Assembly (NCBI RefSeq): GCF_003206065.1
Contig: NZ_PZJQ01000003.1
Location: 12,099 to 76,098 of the forward strand
DNA from: Salinicola halimionae
Lineage (GTDB): Bacteria; Pseudomonadota; Gammaproteobacteria; Pseudomonadales; Halomonadaceae
Length of the DNA: 64,000 nucleotides
Direction of reading: 5' to 3'
In this document: positions 35,286 through 45,672 of the stretch, piece by piece
Numbering within the stretch: position 1 is the stretch's first letter
Layout of the letters: the number at the start of each line of letters is the position of its first letter
Position numbers and translations under genes: made by a program
Notes under the pieces: generated by a model
Told to the model about the DNA's origin: nothing
The model's input: only the letters and a program-made list of their open reading frames with translations
Databases searched by the model: none

Positions 35286-36488
35286 CTAGAGCAACGCCAG
35301 GCCACGCTTCAGATCTGCCTTGAGGTCATCCAGCGTTTCCAGCCCAATGGCGATGCGGATCAAGCCATCGCGGATGCCAGCAGAGGCACGCTGGTCGTCT
35401 GTGAGACGTCCATGGGTAGTAGTGCCTGGATGAGTAATCGTCGTCTTGACGTCGCCCAGGTTACCTGTGATCGACATCACGCGGGTATTGTCGATGACCT
35501 TCCACGCGGCCTCTTGTCCGCCCTTCACCTCGATGCCCATGACCGCACCGAACCCTTGTTGCTGCCGCTTGGCCAGCGCATGCTGGGGATGGCTCTCGAG
35601 ACCGCTGTAATAGACACGCTCGATGGCGGGCTCGGACTCGAGCCATTCGGCAAAGGTCTGGGCGTTGCGACTATGGGCCTGCATCCGCAGATTGAGCGTT
35701 TCCAGCCCCTTGAGAAAGATCCAGGCATTGAACGGGCTCATGCACGGACCACAGGTGCGCACCACACCGAATAGCTGCTCGAGCTCGACGTTGCGCCCGA
35801 CCACGGCCCCACCGATGGCTCGACCCTGACCATCGAGATACTTGGTCGCCGAGTGAATGACCAGATCCGCGCCCAGATCCAGCGGGCGCTGCAGCGCCGG
35901 GGTCAGGAAGCAGTTGTCGATTGCCAGCAACGCGCCATGCCGGTGCGCCAGCTCAGCGAGTGCCGCCACATCGACCAGCTCGTTGAGGGGATTGGACGGC
36001 GTCTCGGCGAAAAGCAGCTTGGTATTGGGCGTGATCGCCGCTTCCCACTGCGCCAAATCGTTCAGCTCGACATAGCGGGGCACGACGCCAAATTTGGCCA
36101 GATACTTGTCGAACAGGGCAATGGTCGAGCCGAATACCGAACGTGAGACGATCACCTCGTCACCGGCCTTGAGCAACGCCAACACGGTGGATAGGATCGC
36201 CGCCATGCCCGAACTGGTGGCGACGCATCGCTCACCGCCCTCGAGTGCTGCCAGACGCTGCTCGAAAGTGCGTACCGTCGGATTGGTGAAACGAGAATAG
36301 ACGTTGCCGGGTTCCTCGCCCTTGAACTTACGCGCCGCTTCCGCCGCGCTGCCATAAACGAAGCTGGAGGTCGGAAAGATCGGCTCGCCGTGCTCCTGCT
36401 CGTGAGTGCGTTCATGTCCGGCGCGGATTGCCAGCGTCTCCAAGCCTAACGTTTCCAACCCCGGTGTGAGATCGTCGTCAAAACTCAT
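35286..36488 (-). CDS. metZ: O-succinylhomoserine sulfhydrylase MetZ
   Basis: PLP enzyme that makes homocysteine directly from O-succinylhomoserine and sulfide in methionine synthesis. It has 400 residues of the Cys/Met-metabolism family. The family segments include YSRFTNPTVRTFEQRLAALEG, ATSSGMAAI and the PLP lysine in HSATKYLDGQGRAIGG. Assignment to MetZ rather than MetB rests on the purF-metZ order, which is conserved in Pseudomonas. The ATG at 36488 has AGGAG eight bases upstream. A hairpin separates it from purF, so partial attenuation is likely. Confidence 0.9.
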   Translation of the reverse strand: MSFDDDLTPGLETLGLETLAIRAGHERTHEQEHGEPIFPTSSFVYGSAAEAARKFKGEEPGNVYSRFTNPTVRTFEQRLAALEGGERCVATSSGMAAILSTVLALLKAGDEVIVSRSVFGSTIALFDKYLAKFGVVPRYVELNDLAQWEAAITPNTKLLFAETPSNPLNELVDVAALAELAHRHGALLAIDNCFLTPALQRPLDLGADLVIHSATKYLDGQGRAIGGAVVGRNVELEQLFGVVRTCGPCMSPFNAWIFLKGLETLNLRMQAHSRNAQTFAEWLESEPAIERVYYSGLESHPQHALAKRQQQGFGAVMGIEVKGGQEAAWKVIDNTRVMSITGNLGDVKTTITHPGTTTHGRLTDDQRASAGIRDGLIRIAIGLETLDDLKADLKRGLALL

Positions 36489-36502
36489 CCAGCAGCTCCT
36501 GA

Positions 36503-36535
36503 AAAGACAAGACCCGGTAGACATGTCACCGGGTC
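36503..36535 (-). terminator. Hairpin with T-rich tail between purF and metZ
   Basis: Stem GACCCGGT / ACCGGGTC (36511-36518 and 36528-36535), followed on the minus strand by TTGTCTTTTC just before the metZ ribosome site. It could end purF transcription partly, making metZ expression depend on read-through or on an anti-terminating fold. Confidence 0.6.
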
Positions 36536-36574
36536 GAAAGAACCGATCGTGCTAGCCTTCAATCTTCTTTGCTG

Positions 36575-38089
36575 TCAATCGTCTTCACTATCGTTGTGCA
36601 AATCGACGACGGCGTTGAGGCTCTCACGGCCAGACTTGGCGGCGTCGTTACGCGCGGCTTCCAGTGCCGCGAGATATGCCTCGTCGACATCGCCAGTGAC
36701 GTAGTTGCCGTCGAATACCGAACAGTCGAAATCATCCAGCGCCGGATTGACCTCGCGGCAAGCCGCCTTGAGATCATCGAGATCCTGATAGATCAGCCGG
36801 TCGGCGCCAATCAGTTCACCCACTTCGGCATCGGTGCGACCGTGAGCGACCAGTTCGGTGGCCACCGGCATGTCGATGCCGTAGACGTTGGGAAAGCGCA
36901 CCGCCGGTGCGGCCGAGGCGAAGTAGACCTTGTTGGCACCGGCATCGCGGGCCATCTGGATGATCTGCTTGCAGGTGGTGCCGCGCACGATCGAGTCGTC
37001 CACCAGCATCACATTCTTGCCTGCGAACTCGCTGGCGATCGCGTTGAGCTTCTGACGGACCGATTTCTTGCGTTGGGTCTGCCCCGGCATGATGAACGTC
37101 CGGCCGATATAGCGGTTCTTCATGAACCCTTCGCGAAAGGTCACGCCGATATGCTGCGCCAGCTCCAGCGCCGTGGTCCGAGAGGTATCGGGGATAGGGA
37201 TCACCACGTCGATATCGTGGTCCGGCCACTCGCGCTGGATGCGATCGCCCAGCTTACGACCCATCTGCATCCGCGTGCCGTAAACGTAGGCACCGTCGAG
37301 CATGGAATCGGGACGCGCCAGATAGACGTGCTCGAAGATACACGGTGTCAGGCGCGGCTTGTCGGCACACATTTGCGTATGGATGTTGTTGTCCATGTCG
37401 ACGAAAATCGCTTCGCCTGGGGCCAGATCGCGCACCAGTTCGAAGCCAGCGACATCGAGCGCCACCGATTCGGAAGCGATCATGACATCCTGGCCCTCGG
37501 CAGTTTCGCGAATACCATAGACCACCGGCCGGATACCGTGAGGGTCGCGAAACGCCACCAGCCCGAAGCCGTTGATGATCGACACGGCAGCGTAGCCGCC
37601 ACTGCAACGACGGTGAACTCGTCGAACGGCGTCGAAGATATCCTCTGGCGTCAGCGTCACGCCCTGCTTGCCCAGCTCGTGGGCAAAGACGTTGAGCAAC
37701 ACTTCAGAATCCGAACTGGTGTTGATATGGCGCAGGTCAGAGGAAAAAAGCTCTTGCTTGAGCTGATCGGAATTGGTCAGGTTGCCGTTGTGGGCCAACG
37801 TGATGCCGTAGGGCGAATTGACGTAGAAAGGCTGAGATTCGGCCTCGCTCGCCGAACCGGCAGTCGGGTAACGCACATGACCAATGCCCACGTGGCCCTG
37901 CAGGCGCTTCATGTGACGTGTATGGAACACGTCACGCACCAGTCCATTGTTCTTGCGCAGCAGAAAGCGACCCTCATCCCAGGTCATCATGCCAGCGGCA
38001 TCCTGTCCGCGGTGCTGCAAAACCGTCAACGCGTCATAGATCAACTGATTGACCGATTCATTGGCCATGAGGCCTACGATACCGCACAT
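36575..38089 (-). CDS. purF: Amidophosphoribosyltransferase PurF
   Basis: First committed enzyme of purine synthesis: glutamine plus PRPP gives phosphoribosylamine. The 504 residues match E. coli PurF (505). The N-terminal nucleophile glutaminase starts MCGIVGL with catalytic Cys2, and GHVRYPTAG follows. The phosphoribosyltransferase part has the PRPP loop [12 protein letters not shown]. It lies in cvpA-purF-metZ, 30 bases after cvpA. Confidence 0.98.
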   Translation of the reverse strand: MCGIVGLMANESVNQLIYDALTVLQHRGQDAAGMMTWDEGRFLLRKNNGLVRDVFHTRHMKRLQGHVGIGHVRYPTAGSASEAESQPFYVNSPYGITLAHNGNLTNSDQLKQELFSSDLRHINTSSDSEVLLNVFAHELGKQGVTLTPEDIFDAVRRVHRRCSGGYAAVSIINGFGLVAFRDPHGIRPVVYGIRETAEGQDVMIASESVALDVAGFELVRDLAPGEAIFVDMDNNIHTQMCADKPRLTPCIFEHVYLARPDSMLDGAYVYGTRMQMGRKLGDRIQREWPDHDIDVVIPIPDTSRTTALELAQHIGVTFREGFMKNRYIGRTFIMPGQTQRKKSVRQKLNAIASEFAGKNVMLVDDSIVRGTTCKQIIQMARDAGANKVYFASAAPAVRFPNVYGIDMPVATELVAHGRTDAEVGELIGADRLIYQDLDDLKAACREVNPALDDFDCSVFDGNYVTGDVDEAYLAALEAARNDAAKSGRESLNAVVDLHNDSEDD

Positions 38090-38119
38090 GCCGCCTTACC
38101 TCGCTTGGTCGCGCCCTTT

Positions 38120-38755
38120 TCAGGGAGCCGGTTTTTCGGCCGGGACAGGGACTGGAATCGTCACCTCTTGCCCGTCCTGACTGTTTGAAGAGCTGGATGA
38201 AGAATTGAATGAAGCGTTGTCGCTTCCCGGCAACGTCATGGGCAATTGCCGCATGGCATCTTCGGCAGCCGTGGCATCGACGTCCCAGCTTTGCAGCTGC
38301 ACGACCGCCCATTCGCGTAACGATTCGAACGACGGCCGCAACTGCGCCTGTTGCCACGCGCCCAGCTGCGTCAGCGGTGTCAGCCCGATGACCACCGTGA
38401 CGATGACCAGAATCGCCGCACCGCGAGCCAGGCCGAAGATCGCCCCGGCCACGCGGTTGAAAAAACCCATGCCGACCCACTCGATCGCTGCATTGAGCAG
38501 CCGGATGATGAAACCGCAGATCATCACCACGATGAAGATGATCAGCACGAACCCCAGTACCAGCCGCGCATCGGGATGCGAGATGTAAGGTTCCAGCAGA
38601 TCGGCGATCGGTTTGGCGAAGATTCTTGCCGCCAGCAGCGCCACGACCCAGGCACCAAGACCCAACGCTTCCCTCACCAGGCCGCGCATGAAACCTGCCA
38701 GCATCGATACCGTCAATACCAGCAGGAAGGCATAGTCGAGCCAGGTCAATGTCAT
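38120..38755 (-). CDS. cvpA: Colicin V production family membrane protein CvpA
   Basis: Inner-membrane protein with four hydrophobic helices in the first 150 residues (WLDYAFLLVLTVSMLAGFMRGLVREALGL is split here by family-typical glycines). The 211-residue length exceeds E. coli CvpA (162) through a Ser/Pro/acidic cytoplasmic tail. The exact function is unclear; it is linked to colicin V export and bile resistance in enterics. Its ATG overlaps the dedD stop by one base. Confidence 0.92.
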   Translation of the reverse strand: MTLTWLDYAFLLVLTVSMLAGFMRGLVREALGLGAWVVALLAARIFAKPIADLLEPYISHPDARLVLGFVLIIFIVVMICGFIIRLLNAAIEWVGMGFFNRVAGAIFGLARGAAILVIVTVVIGLTPLTQLGAWQQAQLRPSFESLREWAVVQLQSWDVDATAAEDAMRQLPMTLPGSDNASFNSSSSSSNSQDGQEVTIPVPVPAEKPAP

Positions 38756-39504
38756 CAGCTACCCGGTTTGCGGATCAGCAGTCCCTGAATATTGGCCGCC
38801 TGCTTGAGCTCGGCGCGTGCTTTCTCGCCCGCGTCCGACGACTCGAAGGGCCCAACGTAGACCGTGGTCAGATTGTTGTCGCGCGGCTGCGAATAAGCCG
38901 AGAAGCCTTGCTCCTTGAGCTTGGCGCTCAATCGTGAAGCGTTGTCCGACTGGCCGAAGCTACCGACCTGAACCACCCAGCCTCCACTGCTGCTGGACGC
39001 GGTGCGCTCGGGTGTCGAGGATGCCACAGGAGACGGTTTGGCCGGCTTATCGGTCGACTCACGCGGCGCCGGCTGAGACTGGCTGCTTTGCGCGATGTCG
39101 GCGATCGGATCGTCGCCGCCATTCGAAGAGGCCCCGCCATTCTTGGAGCCATTACCGCTCTGGCCGAACGAATCCTCGCTACCGGCACCGAGCTGACTGC
39201 TCGTATCCGGCTCCGGTACGGCGTTGTCGCCCGCGCTACCGCTTGAACTCACGCCATCGTCACCGTTGCCGCCCTGATTGCGAGCACCCTGGTTCCCATT
39301 GGCGGCGACCGATGCCGGCGGCTGAGGCGATTCGATGATGCGCTGACGTGTCTCGCCGCCGTCGATCGGCTGCTCGATGACCATGACCGGTCCCGGCTCC
39401 TGCTGCCGCGGCTCGGGATCGTCAAACAGCATCGGCAGGAAAATGGCCCCCAGCGCGACGAGTATGACCGCGCCGCTGATACGTTCACGCCATCCATATT
39501 TCAT
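38755..39504 (-). CDS. dedD: SPOR-domain cell division protein, DedD type
   Basis: Bitopic inner-membrane protein of 249 residues. It has a short cytoplasmic start (MKYGWRERISG), one helix (AVILVALGAIFLPMLF), then a long Ser/Gly/Asn/Gln-rich periplasmic linker and a C-terminal SPOR domain at about 170-245 (WVVQVGSFGQSDNASRLSAKL, TVYVGPF). SPOR domains bind denuded septal peptidoglycan. Position between folC and cvpA matches the dedD place in enterics and Pseudomonas. Confidence 0.9.
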   Translation of the reverse strand: MKYGWRERISGAVILVALGAIFLPMLFDDPEPRQQEPGPVMVIEQPIDGGETRQRIIESPQPPASVAANGNQGARNQGGNGDDGVSSSGSAGDNAVPEPDTSSQLGAGSEDSFGQSGNGSKNGGASSNGGDDPIADIAQSSQSQPAPRESTDKPAKPSPVASSTPERTASSSSGGWVVQVGSFGQSDNASRLSAKLKEQGFSAYSQPRDNNLTTVYVGPFESSDAGEKARAELKQAANIQGLLIRKPGS

Positions 39505-39562
39505 AGGACCTGGACCTCCTTAGACATGCTTCGACAGCCAGTCGATCATCCGGTGATCGAAT

Positions 39563-40849
39563 TCACTGCAATTCGTCATCCAATTGCGTTTGAAACGCTT
39601 CGAGCGCCCCGGCAACGGTAAGAAACGAACCGCATACTAACACTTCTTCATCGGGTGCAAGACGTGATACCAGCCAATCGACTGCCGCTGACGGCGACAA
39701 CGCGGGGGATAACGATTCCCCTCCACGGAGAGCGATGGATTCAGCCAGCTCCTCGCCAGAGCGACCGCGAGGTCCTGGCAATCCCACTGGCAACCAGACA
39801 TCCACCGCGGGCCCCAGCGCGTCGATCAGTGCTTCAGCATCCTTGTCCTTGAGCATCCCGAGCAGACCTATGCGTCGCCGAGGCCGTGGACGCCGGGCCA
39901 GACGTGAAGCCACATATCGAGCCGCGTGCGGGTTATGTGCCACGTCGAAACACCAATTCCCCCGCCACTGCAGCCTGCCTGCCAGCCCCACGCTGGACAT
40001 CGCCTGCCGAGACTCGGCGGCTCGCGGCGTGGTGCCACATAGGCCCAACACCTGAAGCGCGACGGCGGCATTGTCGAGCGGCAGACTGGGGTCGGGCAAG
40101 CTATCGAGATGATAGCGCTCTCCTGTGGACGATCGACCCTGCCAGTGCCATGTGCCGTCGTCGCCCTCGACGTGGTCGAAATCACGGCCGAGCCAATAGT
40201 CGCTCACGGCCAGCGCTTCGATCCGCTGCGAAATACTGGCGGGCAATTCACGGCTACCGAGCACCGCCGGCTTGGACTGCCGCAGGATGCCGGCTTTCTC
40301 GAAGCCGATGCCGTCGAGATCGGTACCCAGGAAATCCGCGTGGTCGTGCGCGATGGTAGTGATGACGGCGACATCGTTATCGATCACGTTGACCGCATCC
40401 AGACGCCCACCAAGTCCGACTTCGAGAATGGCAAGATGGGGACGGGCCTCACCGATCGCAACCAGCGCCGCCAGCGTTCCCGCTTCGAAATAGGTCAGAC
40501 TGATAGGTTCTCCGGCTAGACGTGCCGTCTCGACACGTTCGAACCCGGCGATCAGCGTGGCGTCATCGGCTGCCACGCCGTCGAAGCAGAGTCGCTCGTT
40601 GTAGCGCAGCAGGTGGGGAGAGGTGTAACTGGCCGTGGTCATGCCGTGGGCCCGGGCCAGACGCTCGATCATGGCCACGGTGGACCCCTTGCCATTGGTA
40701 CCGGCAACGGTCACCACACGTCGAGCAATGGAGGTCTTGGTCACCCCCAGCCTCTCGGCGACCACGGCCACCCGCTCGAGCCCAAGATCGATGGCAACGG
40801 GATGCTGGCGCTCGAGACGCGCCAGCCAGTCGTTTAGGGTGGCACTCAT
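39563..40849 (-). CDS. folC: Folylpolyglutamate/dihydrofolate synthase FolC
   Basis: Adds glutamate to dihydropteroate and tetrahydrofolate. The 428-residue Mur-ligase-type enzyme has the P-loop GTNGKGSTVAMIE near residue 50, TSPHLLRYNER, LEVGLGGRLDAVN and the C-terminal HNPHAAR. AAGGAA lies nine bases before the ATG and 14 bases separate it from accD. Confidence 0.96.
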   Translation of the reverse strand: MSATLNDWLARLERQHPVAIDLGLERVAVVAERLGVTKTSIARRVVTVAGTNGKGSTVAMIERLARAHGMTTASYTSPHLLRYNERLCFDGVAADDATLIAGFERVETARLAGEPISLTYFEAGTLAALVAIGEARPHLAILEVGLGGRLDAVNVIDNDVAVITTIAHDHADFLGTDLDGIGFEKAGILRQSKPAVLGSRELPASISQRIEALAVSDYWLGRDFDHVEGDDGTWHWQGRSSTGERYHLDSLPDPSLPLDNAAVALQVLGLCGTTPRAAESRQAMSSVGLAGRLQWRGNWCFDVAHNPHAARYVASRLARRPRPRRRIGLLGMLKDKDAEALIDALGPAVDVWLPVGLPGPRGRSGEELAESIALRGGESLSPALSPSAAVDWLVSRLAPDEEVLVCGSFLTVAGALEAFQTQLDDELQ

Positions 40850-40863
40850 CGGTGAGCGATTCC

Positions 40864-41799
40864 TTAACGCGGTGCCTGAGACGCTTCCGGCTCGTCGGCC
40901 AGCGGCGAGAAATCCAAGGGCTCATCCGCCGCCTGACCGATTGCGGGCTGATGTGTGAGCTTGCGCAGGATGCTGCCCAACCGTTCGCGTAACTCAGGCC
41001 GCGCCACAATCATGTCCACTGTGCCGTGCTCCAGCAGGAATTCGCTGCGCTGAAAGCCTTCCGGCAACGTTTCACGCACTGTCTGCTCGATGACACGCGG
41101 ACCGGCAAAACCGATCAACGCATTGGGTTCGGCCACGTTCAGATCGCCCAGCATCGCCAGCGAGGCCGAGACACCGCCGAAGACCGGGTCGGTCAGCACG
41201 GATATGTAGGGCACGCCCGCCAGCTTGAGCTTCTCCAGCGCCGCAGAGGTCTTGGCCATCTGCATCAGCGAGAACAGGGCTTCCTGCATGCGAGCGCCGC
41301 CGGATGCCGCAAAGCAGACCAGAGGAATCTCTTCCTCGAGTGCCAGCGTGGCGGCACGCACGAACTTCTCACCGACCACGGCGCCCATGGAGCCGCCCAT
41401 GAACGAGAACTCGAACGCCACCGCCACCACCGGCAGGCCATCGAGCGAGCCCCGCATAACGATCAGCGCATCGTTCTCATCGGTCGTTTTCTGGGCCGAG
41501 GTCAGCCGATCCTTGTACTTCTTGGAATCCCGAAACTTGAGCCGGTCGCTCGGCTGAAGATCGCCCGCGATCTCTTCACGCCCTTCGGCATCGAGGAACC
41601 AGTTGAGACGCTTGCGCGCGGTCAGTCGCAGATGATGCTGACACTTGGGGCAAACGTTCTGGTGCTTTTCCAGTTCAGGAAGATAGAGCACCGCTTCACA
41701 GTTCGGGCACTTGCGCCATAAGCCGTCCGGCACGCTGGCACGGCGGTCGTTGCGCTGGGTGCGGCTCATCGACGGGACGATCTTGTCTAGCCAGCTCAT
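40864..41799 (-). CDS. accD: Acetyl-CoA carboxylase carboxyltransferase beta subunit AccD
   Basis: Transfers carboxyl from biotin to acetyl-CoA, first step of fatty acid synthesis, with AccA as partner. It has 311 residues. The zinc ribbon uses Cys31, Cys34, Cys50 and Cys53 (CPNC ... CPKC). The crotonase-like core includes [26 protein letters not shown] and [12 protein letters not shown]. It lies in trpA-accD-folC order; a 112-base gap precedes it. Confidence 0.98.
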   Translation of the reverse strand: MSWLDKIVPSMSRTQRNDRRASVPDGLWRKCPNCEAVLYLPELEKHQNVCPKCQHHLRLTARKRLNWFLDAEGREEIAGDLQPSDRLKFRDSKKYKDRLTSAQKTTDENDALIVMRGSLDGLPVVAVAFEFSFMGGSMGAVVGEKFVRAATLALEEEIPLVCFAASGGARMQEALFSLMQMAKTSAALEKLKLAGVPYISVLTDPVFGGVSASLAMLGDLNVAEPNALIGFAGPRVIEQTVRETLPEGFQRSEFLLEHGTVDMIVARPELRERLGSILRKLTHQPAIGQAADEPLDFSPLADEPEASQAPR

Positions 41800-41911
41800 G
41801 TCAGGAACGATTCCCTATTTGCCAAAATAGAAAGTGATAACGAAAGCCGTCGCTAGAACGGCTGTCATGCAAACTTAGAATGCCGAATGATACCAAATTG
41901 GCGACGTCGGC

Positions 41912-42757
41912 TCAGCTCGGCACATCGTGGTCGAGAGCCTCGCGCATTTCGCCGAGAATCGACTTCAGCGCGGCCGGTATCGACGCCGGATCATCGGCAC
42001 GTTCGGCGATCCGACCGACCAGGGCGCTACCGACGATCACGCCGTCGGCAACACGGCCAATGGCGGCCGCGGTGGCGCCATCACGAATGCCGAAGCCCAC
42101 GCAAAGCGGCAGCTCGGTGACGCGGCGCAACTTGCTCAACTGCGCGCCCACGGCGTCGGCATCCAGCGTGGCCGCACCGGTCACACCCTTGAGCGAAACG
42201 TAGTACAGATAGCCTTCGCCGTGCTCACAAATCGCCTTGGCCCGCGCCTCGGATGTCGTCGGCGCCAACAGGAAGATCGACTGCAGACCATGTTCGGCGA
42301 ATAGTGCCGCGTTGTCGCCGGCTTCCTCCGGTGGCATATCGACCACCAGAACGCCGTCGACACCGGAAACCTGAGCCTGACGCGTGAAGATGTCGTAGCC
42401 CATCCGCTCGATAGGATTGAGATAACCCATCAGCACCACCGGCGTTTCACTGTCCCGCTGCCGGAATTCTGCCACCATCTCCAGCACGTGCTGCAGTCGG
42501 GTACCGTGGACCAGTGCCCGCTCGCAGGCTTTCTGAATCACCGGGCCGTCAGCCATCGGATCGGAAAACGGCACCCCCAGCTCAAGCACGTCGGCCCCCG
42601 CTTCCACGCAGGCGTGCATGAAATCGACCGTGTGCGCGGGCGCCGGGTCGCCAGCGGTAATGTAGGGAATGAGCGCCGTGCGACCCTGGGCCTTTAGCGC
42701 GGCAAAGCGCTGGTCGATACGATTTTGCTCGATACGGTTCGATACGGTTCGATTCAT
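41912..42757 (-). CDS. trpA: Tryptophan synthase alpha chain TrpA
   Basis: Cleaves indole-3-glycerol phosphate to indole. The 281 residues compare with 268 in E. coli; the excess is an N-terminal stretch ([18 protein letters not shown]) encoded by a short tandem DNA repeat. Catalytic Glu and Asp lie in [16 protein letters not shown], and the loop and phosphate site in VSLKGVTGA and VGFGIRDG. I take the ATG at 42757 with GGGG five bases upstream. A TTG at 42772 that overlaps the trpB stop is an alternative. Confidence 0.96.
   Translation of the reverse strand: MNRTVSNRIEQNRIDQRFAALKAQGRTALIPYITAGDPAPAHTVDFMHACVEAGADVLELGVPFSDPMADGPVIQKACERALVHGTRLQHVLEMVAEFRQRDSETPVVLMGYLNPIERMGYDIFTRQAQVSGVDGVLVVDMPPEEAGDNAALFAEHGLQSIFLLAPTTSEARAKAICEHGEGYLYYVSLKGVTGAATLDADAVGAQLSKLRRVTELPLCVGFGIRDGATAAAIGRVADGVIVGSALVGRIAERADDPASIPAALKSILGEMREALDHDVPS
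42724..42753 (-). repeat. 10-bp tandem repeat at the trpA 5' end
   Basis: ATCGAACCGT occurs twice in tandem on the coding strand (42744-42753 and 42734-42743), followed by a partial copy ATCGAGCAAA. It starts one base after the trpA start codon. Because the unit is 10 bases, loss or gain of a copy would shift the reading frame. Confidence 0.65.
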
Positions 42758-42768
42758 GTCGGCCCCAG

Positions 42769-43983
42769 TCAAAATTCGATGCCGTCGAGCTTGGCGACGG
42801 TGTGGATGTCCTTGTCACCGCGCCCGGAGAGGTTGACGACGATATGCTGGTCCGAGGACATCTCCCCCGCCAGCTTCTTGGCGTGGGCCAGCGCATGAGC
42901 GGATTCGAGCGCGGGCATGATGCCCTCGACGAGCGTCAGTTCGCGAAACGCCGCCAGCACCTCGTCGTCGTCCGCCGCCACGTAGCGCACGCGGCCGACG
43001 TCTTTCCACAGCGCATGCTCGGGGCCGACGCCGGGATAATCCAGGCCGGCGGAGATCGACTGGGTGTCGGCGACCTGTCCGCCCTCGTCGGACATCAGGT
43101 AGGTCCGATTGCCGTGGAGCACGCCTCGCGGCGCGTTGGCCGTCAGCGGCGCGGCGTGGCGACCGGTGGCAACGCCTTCACCACCGGCCTCGACGCCGTA
43201 CATGATGACATCGTCATCCTCGACGAATGGATAGAACAGCCCCATGGCATTGGAGCCGCCGCCCACGCAGGCCACCAGCGCATCCGGCAGCCGGCCGATC
43301 TGCTCGAGCGACTGCCGCCGCGCCTCGCGCCCGACGATGGCGCTGAAGTCACGCACCAGCATCGGGTAAGGATGCGGACCGGCCACGGTGCCGATGATGT
43401 AGAAGGTGTCGTCGACGTTGGTCACCCAATCGCGCAGCGCTTCGTTCATCGCATCCTTGAGCGTGCGTGAGCCGGATTCCACCGGCACGACCTTGGCGCC
43501 CAGCAGATGCATGCGGTAGACGTTGAGCTTCTGACGCTCGACGTCTTCGGCGCCCATGTAGATTTCGCACTTCAGCCCCAGCCGCGCAGCGACGGTTGCC
43601 GTGGCAACGCCGTGCTGGCCAGCGCCGGTTTCGGCGATCACCCGCGGCTTGCCGGACTTCTTGGCCAGTAACGCCTGACCAATGGTGTTGTTCACCTTGT
43701 GCGCGCCGGTATGATTCAGATCCTCGCGCTTGAGCCAGATCTGGGCACCACCGATTTCTCGCGACCAGCGCTCGGCGTGATAGAGCGGCGAAGGCCGACC
43801 GACGTAGTGCGTCAGATCACGGTCGAACTCGGCCTGGAATTCGGGATCGTTCTTGAGACTCGCATAAATGTTCTCGAGCTCTTCGAGCGCAAAACTCAAG
43901 GTCTCGGAGACGAAGCGGCCACCGTAAGGACCGAAATGGCCGCGAGCGTCCGGCAGTTGCGTCAAATCGTGGAATCGGCTCAC
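42769..43983 (-). CDS. trpB: Tryptophan synthase beta chain TrpB
   Basis: PLP enzyme that joins indole with serine to form tryptophan, in complex with TrpA. It has 404 residues (E. coli 397). The PLP lysine is Lys96 in HTGAHKVNN, the phosphate loop is GGGSNAMG, and [13 protein letters not shown] is the conserved COMM-region start. The start is a GTG at 43983 with GAGGG seven bases upstream; the longer frame to 44076 runs into trpF. Confidence 0.97.
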   Translation of the reverse strand: MSRFHDLTQLPDARGHFGPYGGRFVSETLSFALEELENIYASLKNDPEFQAEFDRDLTHYVGRPSPLYHAERWSREIGGAQIWLKREDLNHTGAHKVNNTIGQALLAKKSGKPRVIAETGAGQHGVATATVAARLGLKCEIYMGAEDVERQKLNVYRMHLLGAKVVPVESGSRTLKDAMNEALRDWVTNVDDTFYIIGTVAGPHPYPMLVRDFSAIVGREARRQSLEQIGRLPDALVACVGGGSNAMGLFYPFVEDDDVIMYGVEAGGEGVATGRHAAPLTANAPRGVLHGNRTYLMSDEGGQVADTQSISAGLDYPGVGPEHALWKDVGRVRYVAADDDEVLAAFRELTLVEGIMPALESAHALAHAKKLAGEMSSDQHIVVNLSGRGDKDIHTVAKLDGIEF

Positions 43984-43993
43984 GAAGGGACCC

Positions 43994-44686
43994 TCATGAT
44001 GTGGCAGTGGATGAGTGGGCGTCAGCGGACACCGCGAGTGCGATATTGGATGCGTGCACACGTTCGCAGAAAGCACGGATGCGCCGGGGATCCTTGATGC
44101 CTTTACGGCTGCCCTCGTCGCCCGCGGCGGGTATCACCTCGACGCCACCGGAGACGTCTACCGCATAAGGCCGAACCTTCGCCACCGCGTCGGCGACGTT
44201 ATCCGGCGTCAGGCCTCCCGCGAGAATAACAGGTTTCCTCAGATCTCTCGGGATGCGCTGCCAATCGAACGTCTCTCCCGTGCCACCGGGCACGCCCGGG
44301 CGATAGGCATCGAGCAGCAACGCGCCGGCGCCGGCGTAAATGTCGACCGCAGCCTCGATATCGATATCGTCATGCATGCGAAGTGCCTTGATCCAGGGCT
44401 TGCCGAAGCGCGCGCAGAACTCGGGCGATTCATCACCATGAAACTGTAGCAGGTCGAGATAAGGCAGACAGATCTCGACATCCGCCACGCTAGGCTCGAC
44501 GAACAGGCCCACGCGCGTCACGAATGGCGAAACCGTGACACTCAGCGCAGCCAGCGTGTCGGCACTGATCGCCCGCGCGCTACCGGACCACATCACGAAA
44601 CCCAGCGCATCCGCCCCACTGGCAACGGCCGCCGCGATGTCTTCACGGCGGGTCATGCCACATATCTTGATTCTGACCGGGTTCAT
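43994..44686 (-). CDS. trpF: Phosphoribosylanthranilate isomerase TrpF
   Basis: Third step of tryptophan synthesis from anthranilate, a TIM-barrel isomerase of 230 residues. The catalytic Cys is in IKICGMTR, the Asp in VDVSGGVE, and [12 protein letters not shown] and [10 protein letters not shown] are family loops. Its ATG overlaps the truA stop by four bases. It is followed by trpB and trpA, while trpE, G, D and C are not in the window. Confidence 0.97.
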   Translation of the reverse strand: MNPVRIKICGMTRREDIAAAVASGADALGFVMWSGSARAISADTLAALSVTVSPFVTRVGLFVEPSVADVEICLPYLDLLQFHGDESPEFCARFGKPWIKALRMHDDIDIEAAVDIYAGAGALLLDAYRPGVPGGTGETFDWQRIPRDLRKPVILAGGLTPDNVADAVAKVRPYAVDVSGGVEVIPAAGDEGSRKGIKDPRRIRAFCERVHASNIALAVSADAHSSTATS

Positions 44687-45648
44687 GATGGGACCTCCAG
44701 GTCAGCCTGCGGGTGGTGATCGACGACTTGTCCCTGATCGTCGATCCATTTTGGCCATACACGACGGCGACGCATCAGCGGCGTATCCGGAATCTCGCCA
44801 CGCTCGCCGGTCCAGTCACCCAGGAAGGCCAGTAGATTCGGTCCCACCGGCTCTTCCGGCAGATCGAAGCGCTCATCGTAACGCACATCGACGAAATGCA
44901 GCCCACAGGCCGGAGCGGTGACATTGCCACGCTTACGATCCTTGAGTGCCAACAGACGCGCCGGATACTCTTCGTCCTGATCGCCACGCCCGACCGCCAC
45001 CAATACCCCGGCGAGGTTACGAATCATGTGATGAAGAAATGCGTTAGCCTGGACGTCGATCATCACCAGTGGCCCGAATCGACGGACGTCGATGAAATGG
45101 AGATGACGGATCGGAACGTTCGACTGACAGCTGGCCGCCCGGTAGCTCGAGAAATCGTGCTCGCCGATCAGTGCCTGGGCCGCTCGATGCATGCGTTCGG
45201 CATCCAGCGGCTCACGACACCAGGTCACGTTGTGGCGTTCCATGACCGGACGCGTCGGCTGATTGAGGATGATGTAGCGGTAGCGTCTGGCCAACGCGGA
45301 AAAACGGGAATGGAAATCGTCGGCGACCGGCGTCAGCCAACGCACGGCAATGTCCCGCGGCAACTTGGCGTTGGCGCCGTAAAGCCATGCTTTTTGGGAC
45401 CGCAGGACAGGCGCGTCGAAGTGAACGATCTGGCGCGTGGCGTGAACGCCACTATCGGTACGCCCGCTGCAGAGCACTCGGACGGGCGCGGCGGCGATCT
45501 TGCTCAATGCGGTCTCGAGCGCTCCCTGCACCGAGGCTGCGTGCCGCAAGCGCTGCCAACCGCAGTAATGGGTGCCATCGTACTCGACGCCAAGGGCCAA
45601 GCGGCCGCTCAAGGGCTGGTTGTCGTCCTGCCGGGTGAAAAACGCCAT
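44683..45648 (-). CDS. truA: tRNA pseudouridine synthase TruA
   Basis: Makes pseudouridine at positions 38-40 of tRNA anticodon arms. The catalytic Asp lies in CSGRTDSGVHA. Other marks are LALGVEYDGTHYCGWQ and FLHHMIRNLAG. At 321 residues it is about 50 longer than E. coli TruA, with a polar C-terminal extension (RRRRVWPKWIDDQGQ...). It lies 24 bases after fimV and is coupled to trpF, the order also seen in Pseudomonas. Confidence 0.95.
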   Translation of the reverse strand: MAFFTRQDDNQPLSGRLALGVEYDGTHYCGWQRLRHAASVQGALETALSKIAAAPVRVLCSGRTDSGVHATRQIVHFDAPVLRSQKAWLYGANAKLPRDIAVRWLTPVADDFHSRFSALARRYRYIILNQPTRPVMERHNVTWCREPLDAERMHRAAQALIGEHDFSSYRAASCQSNVPIRHLHFIDVRRFGPLVMIDVQANAFLHHMIRNLAGVLVAVGRGDQDEEYPARLLALKDRKRGNVTAPACGLHFVDVRYDERFDLPEEPVGPNLLAFLGDWTGERGEIPDTPLMRRRRVWPKWIDDQGQVVDHHPQADLEVPS

Positions 45649-45672
45649 CGAAACCTGTGCAGCCCAAAGTCG

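Noticed and set aside
36569-38188. Plus-strand open frame of 539 codons over purF
   Set aside because: It mirrors purF exactly and its translation shows no domain.
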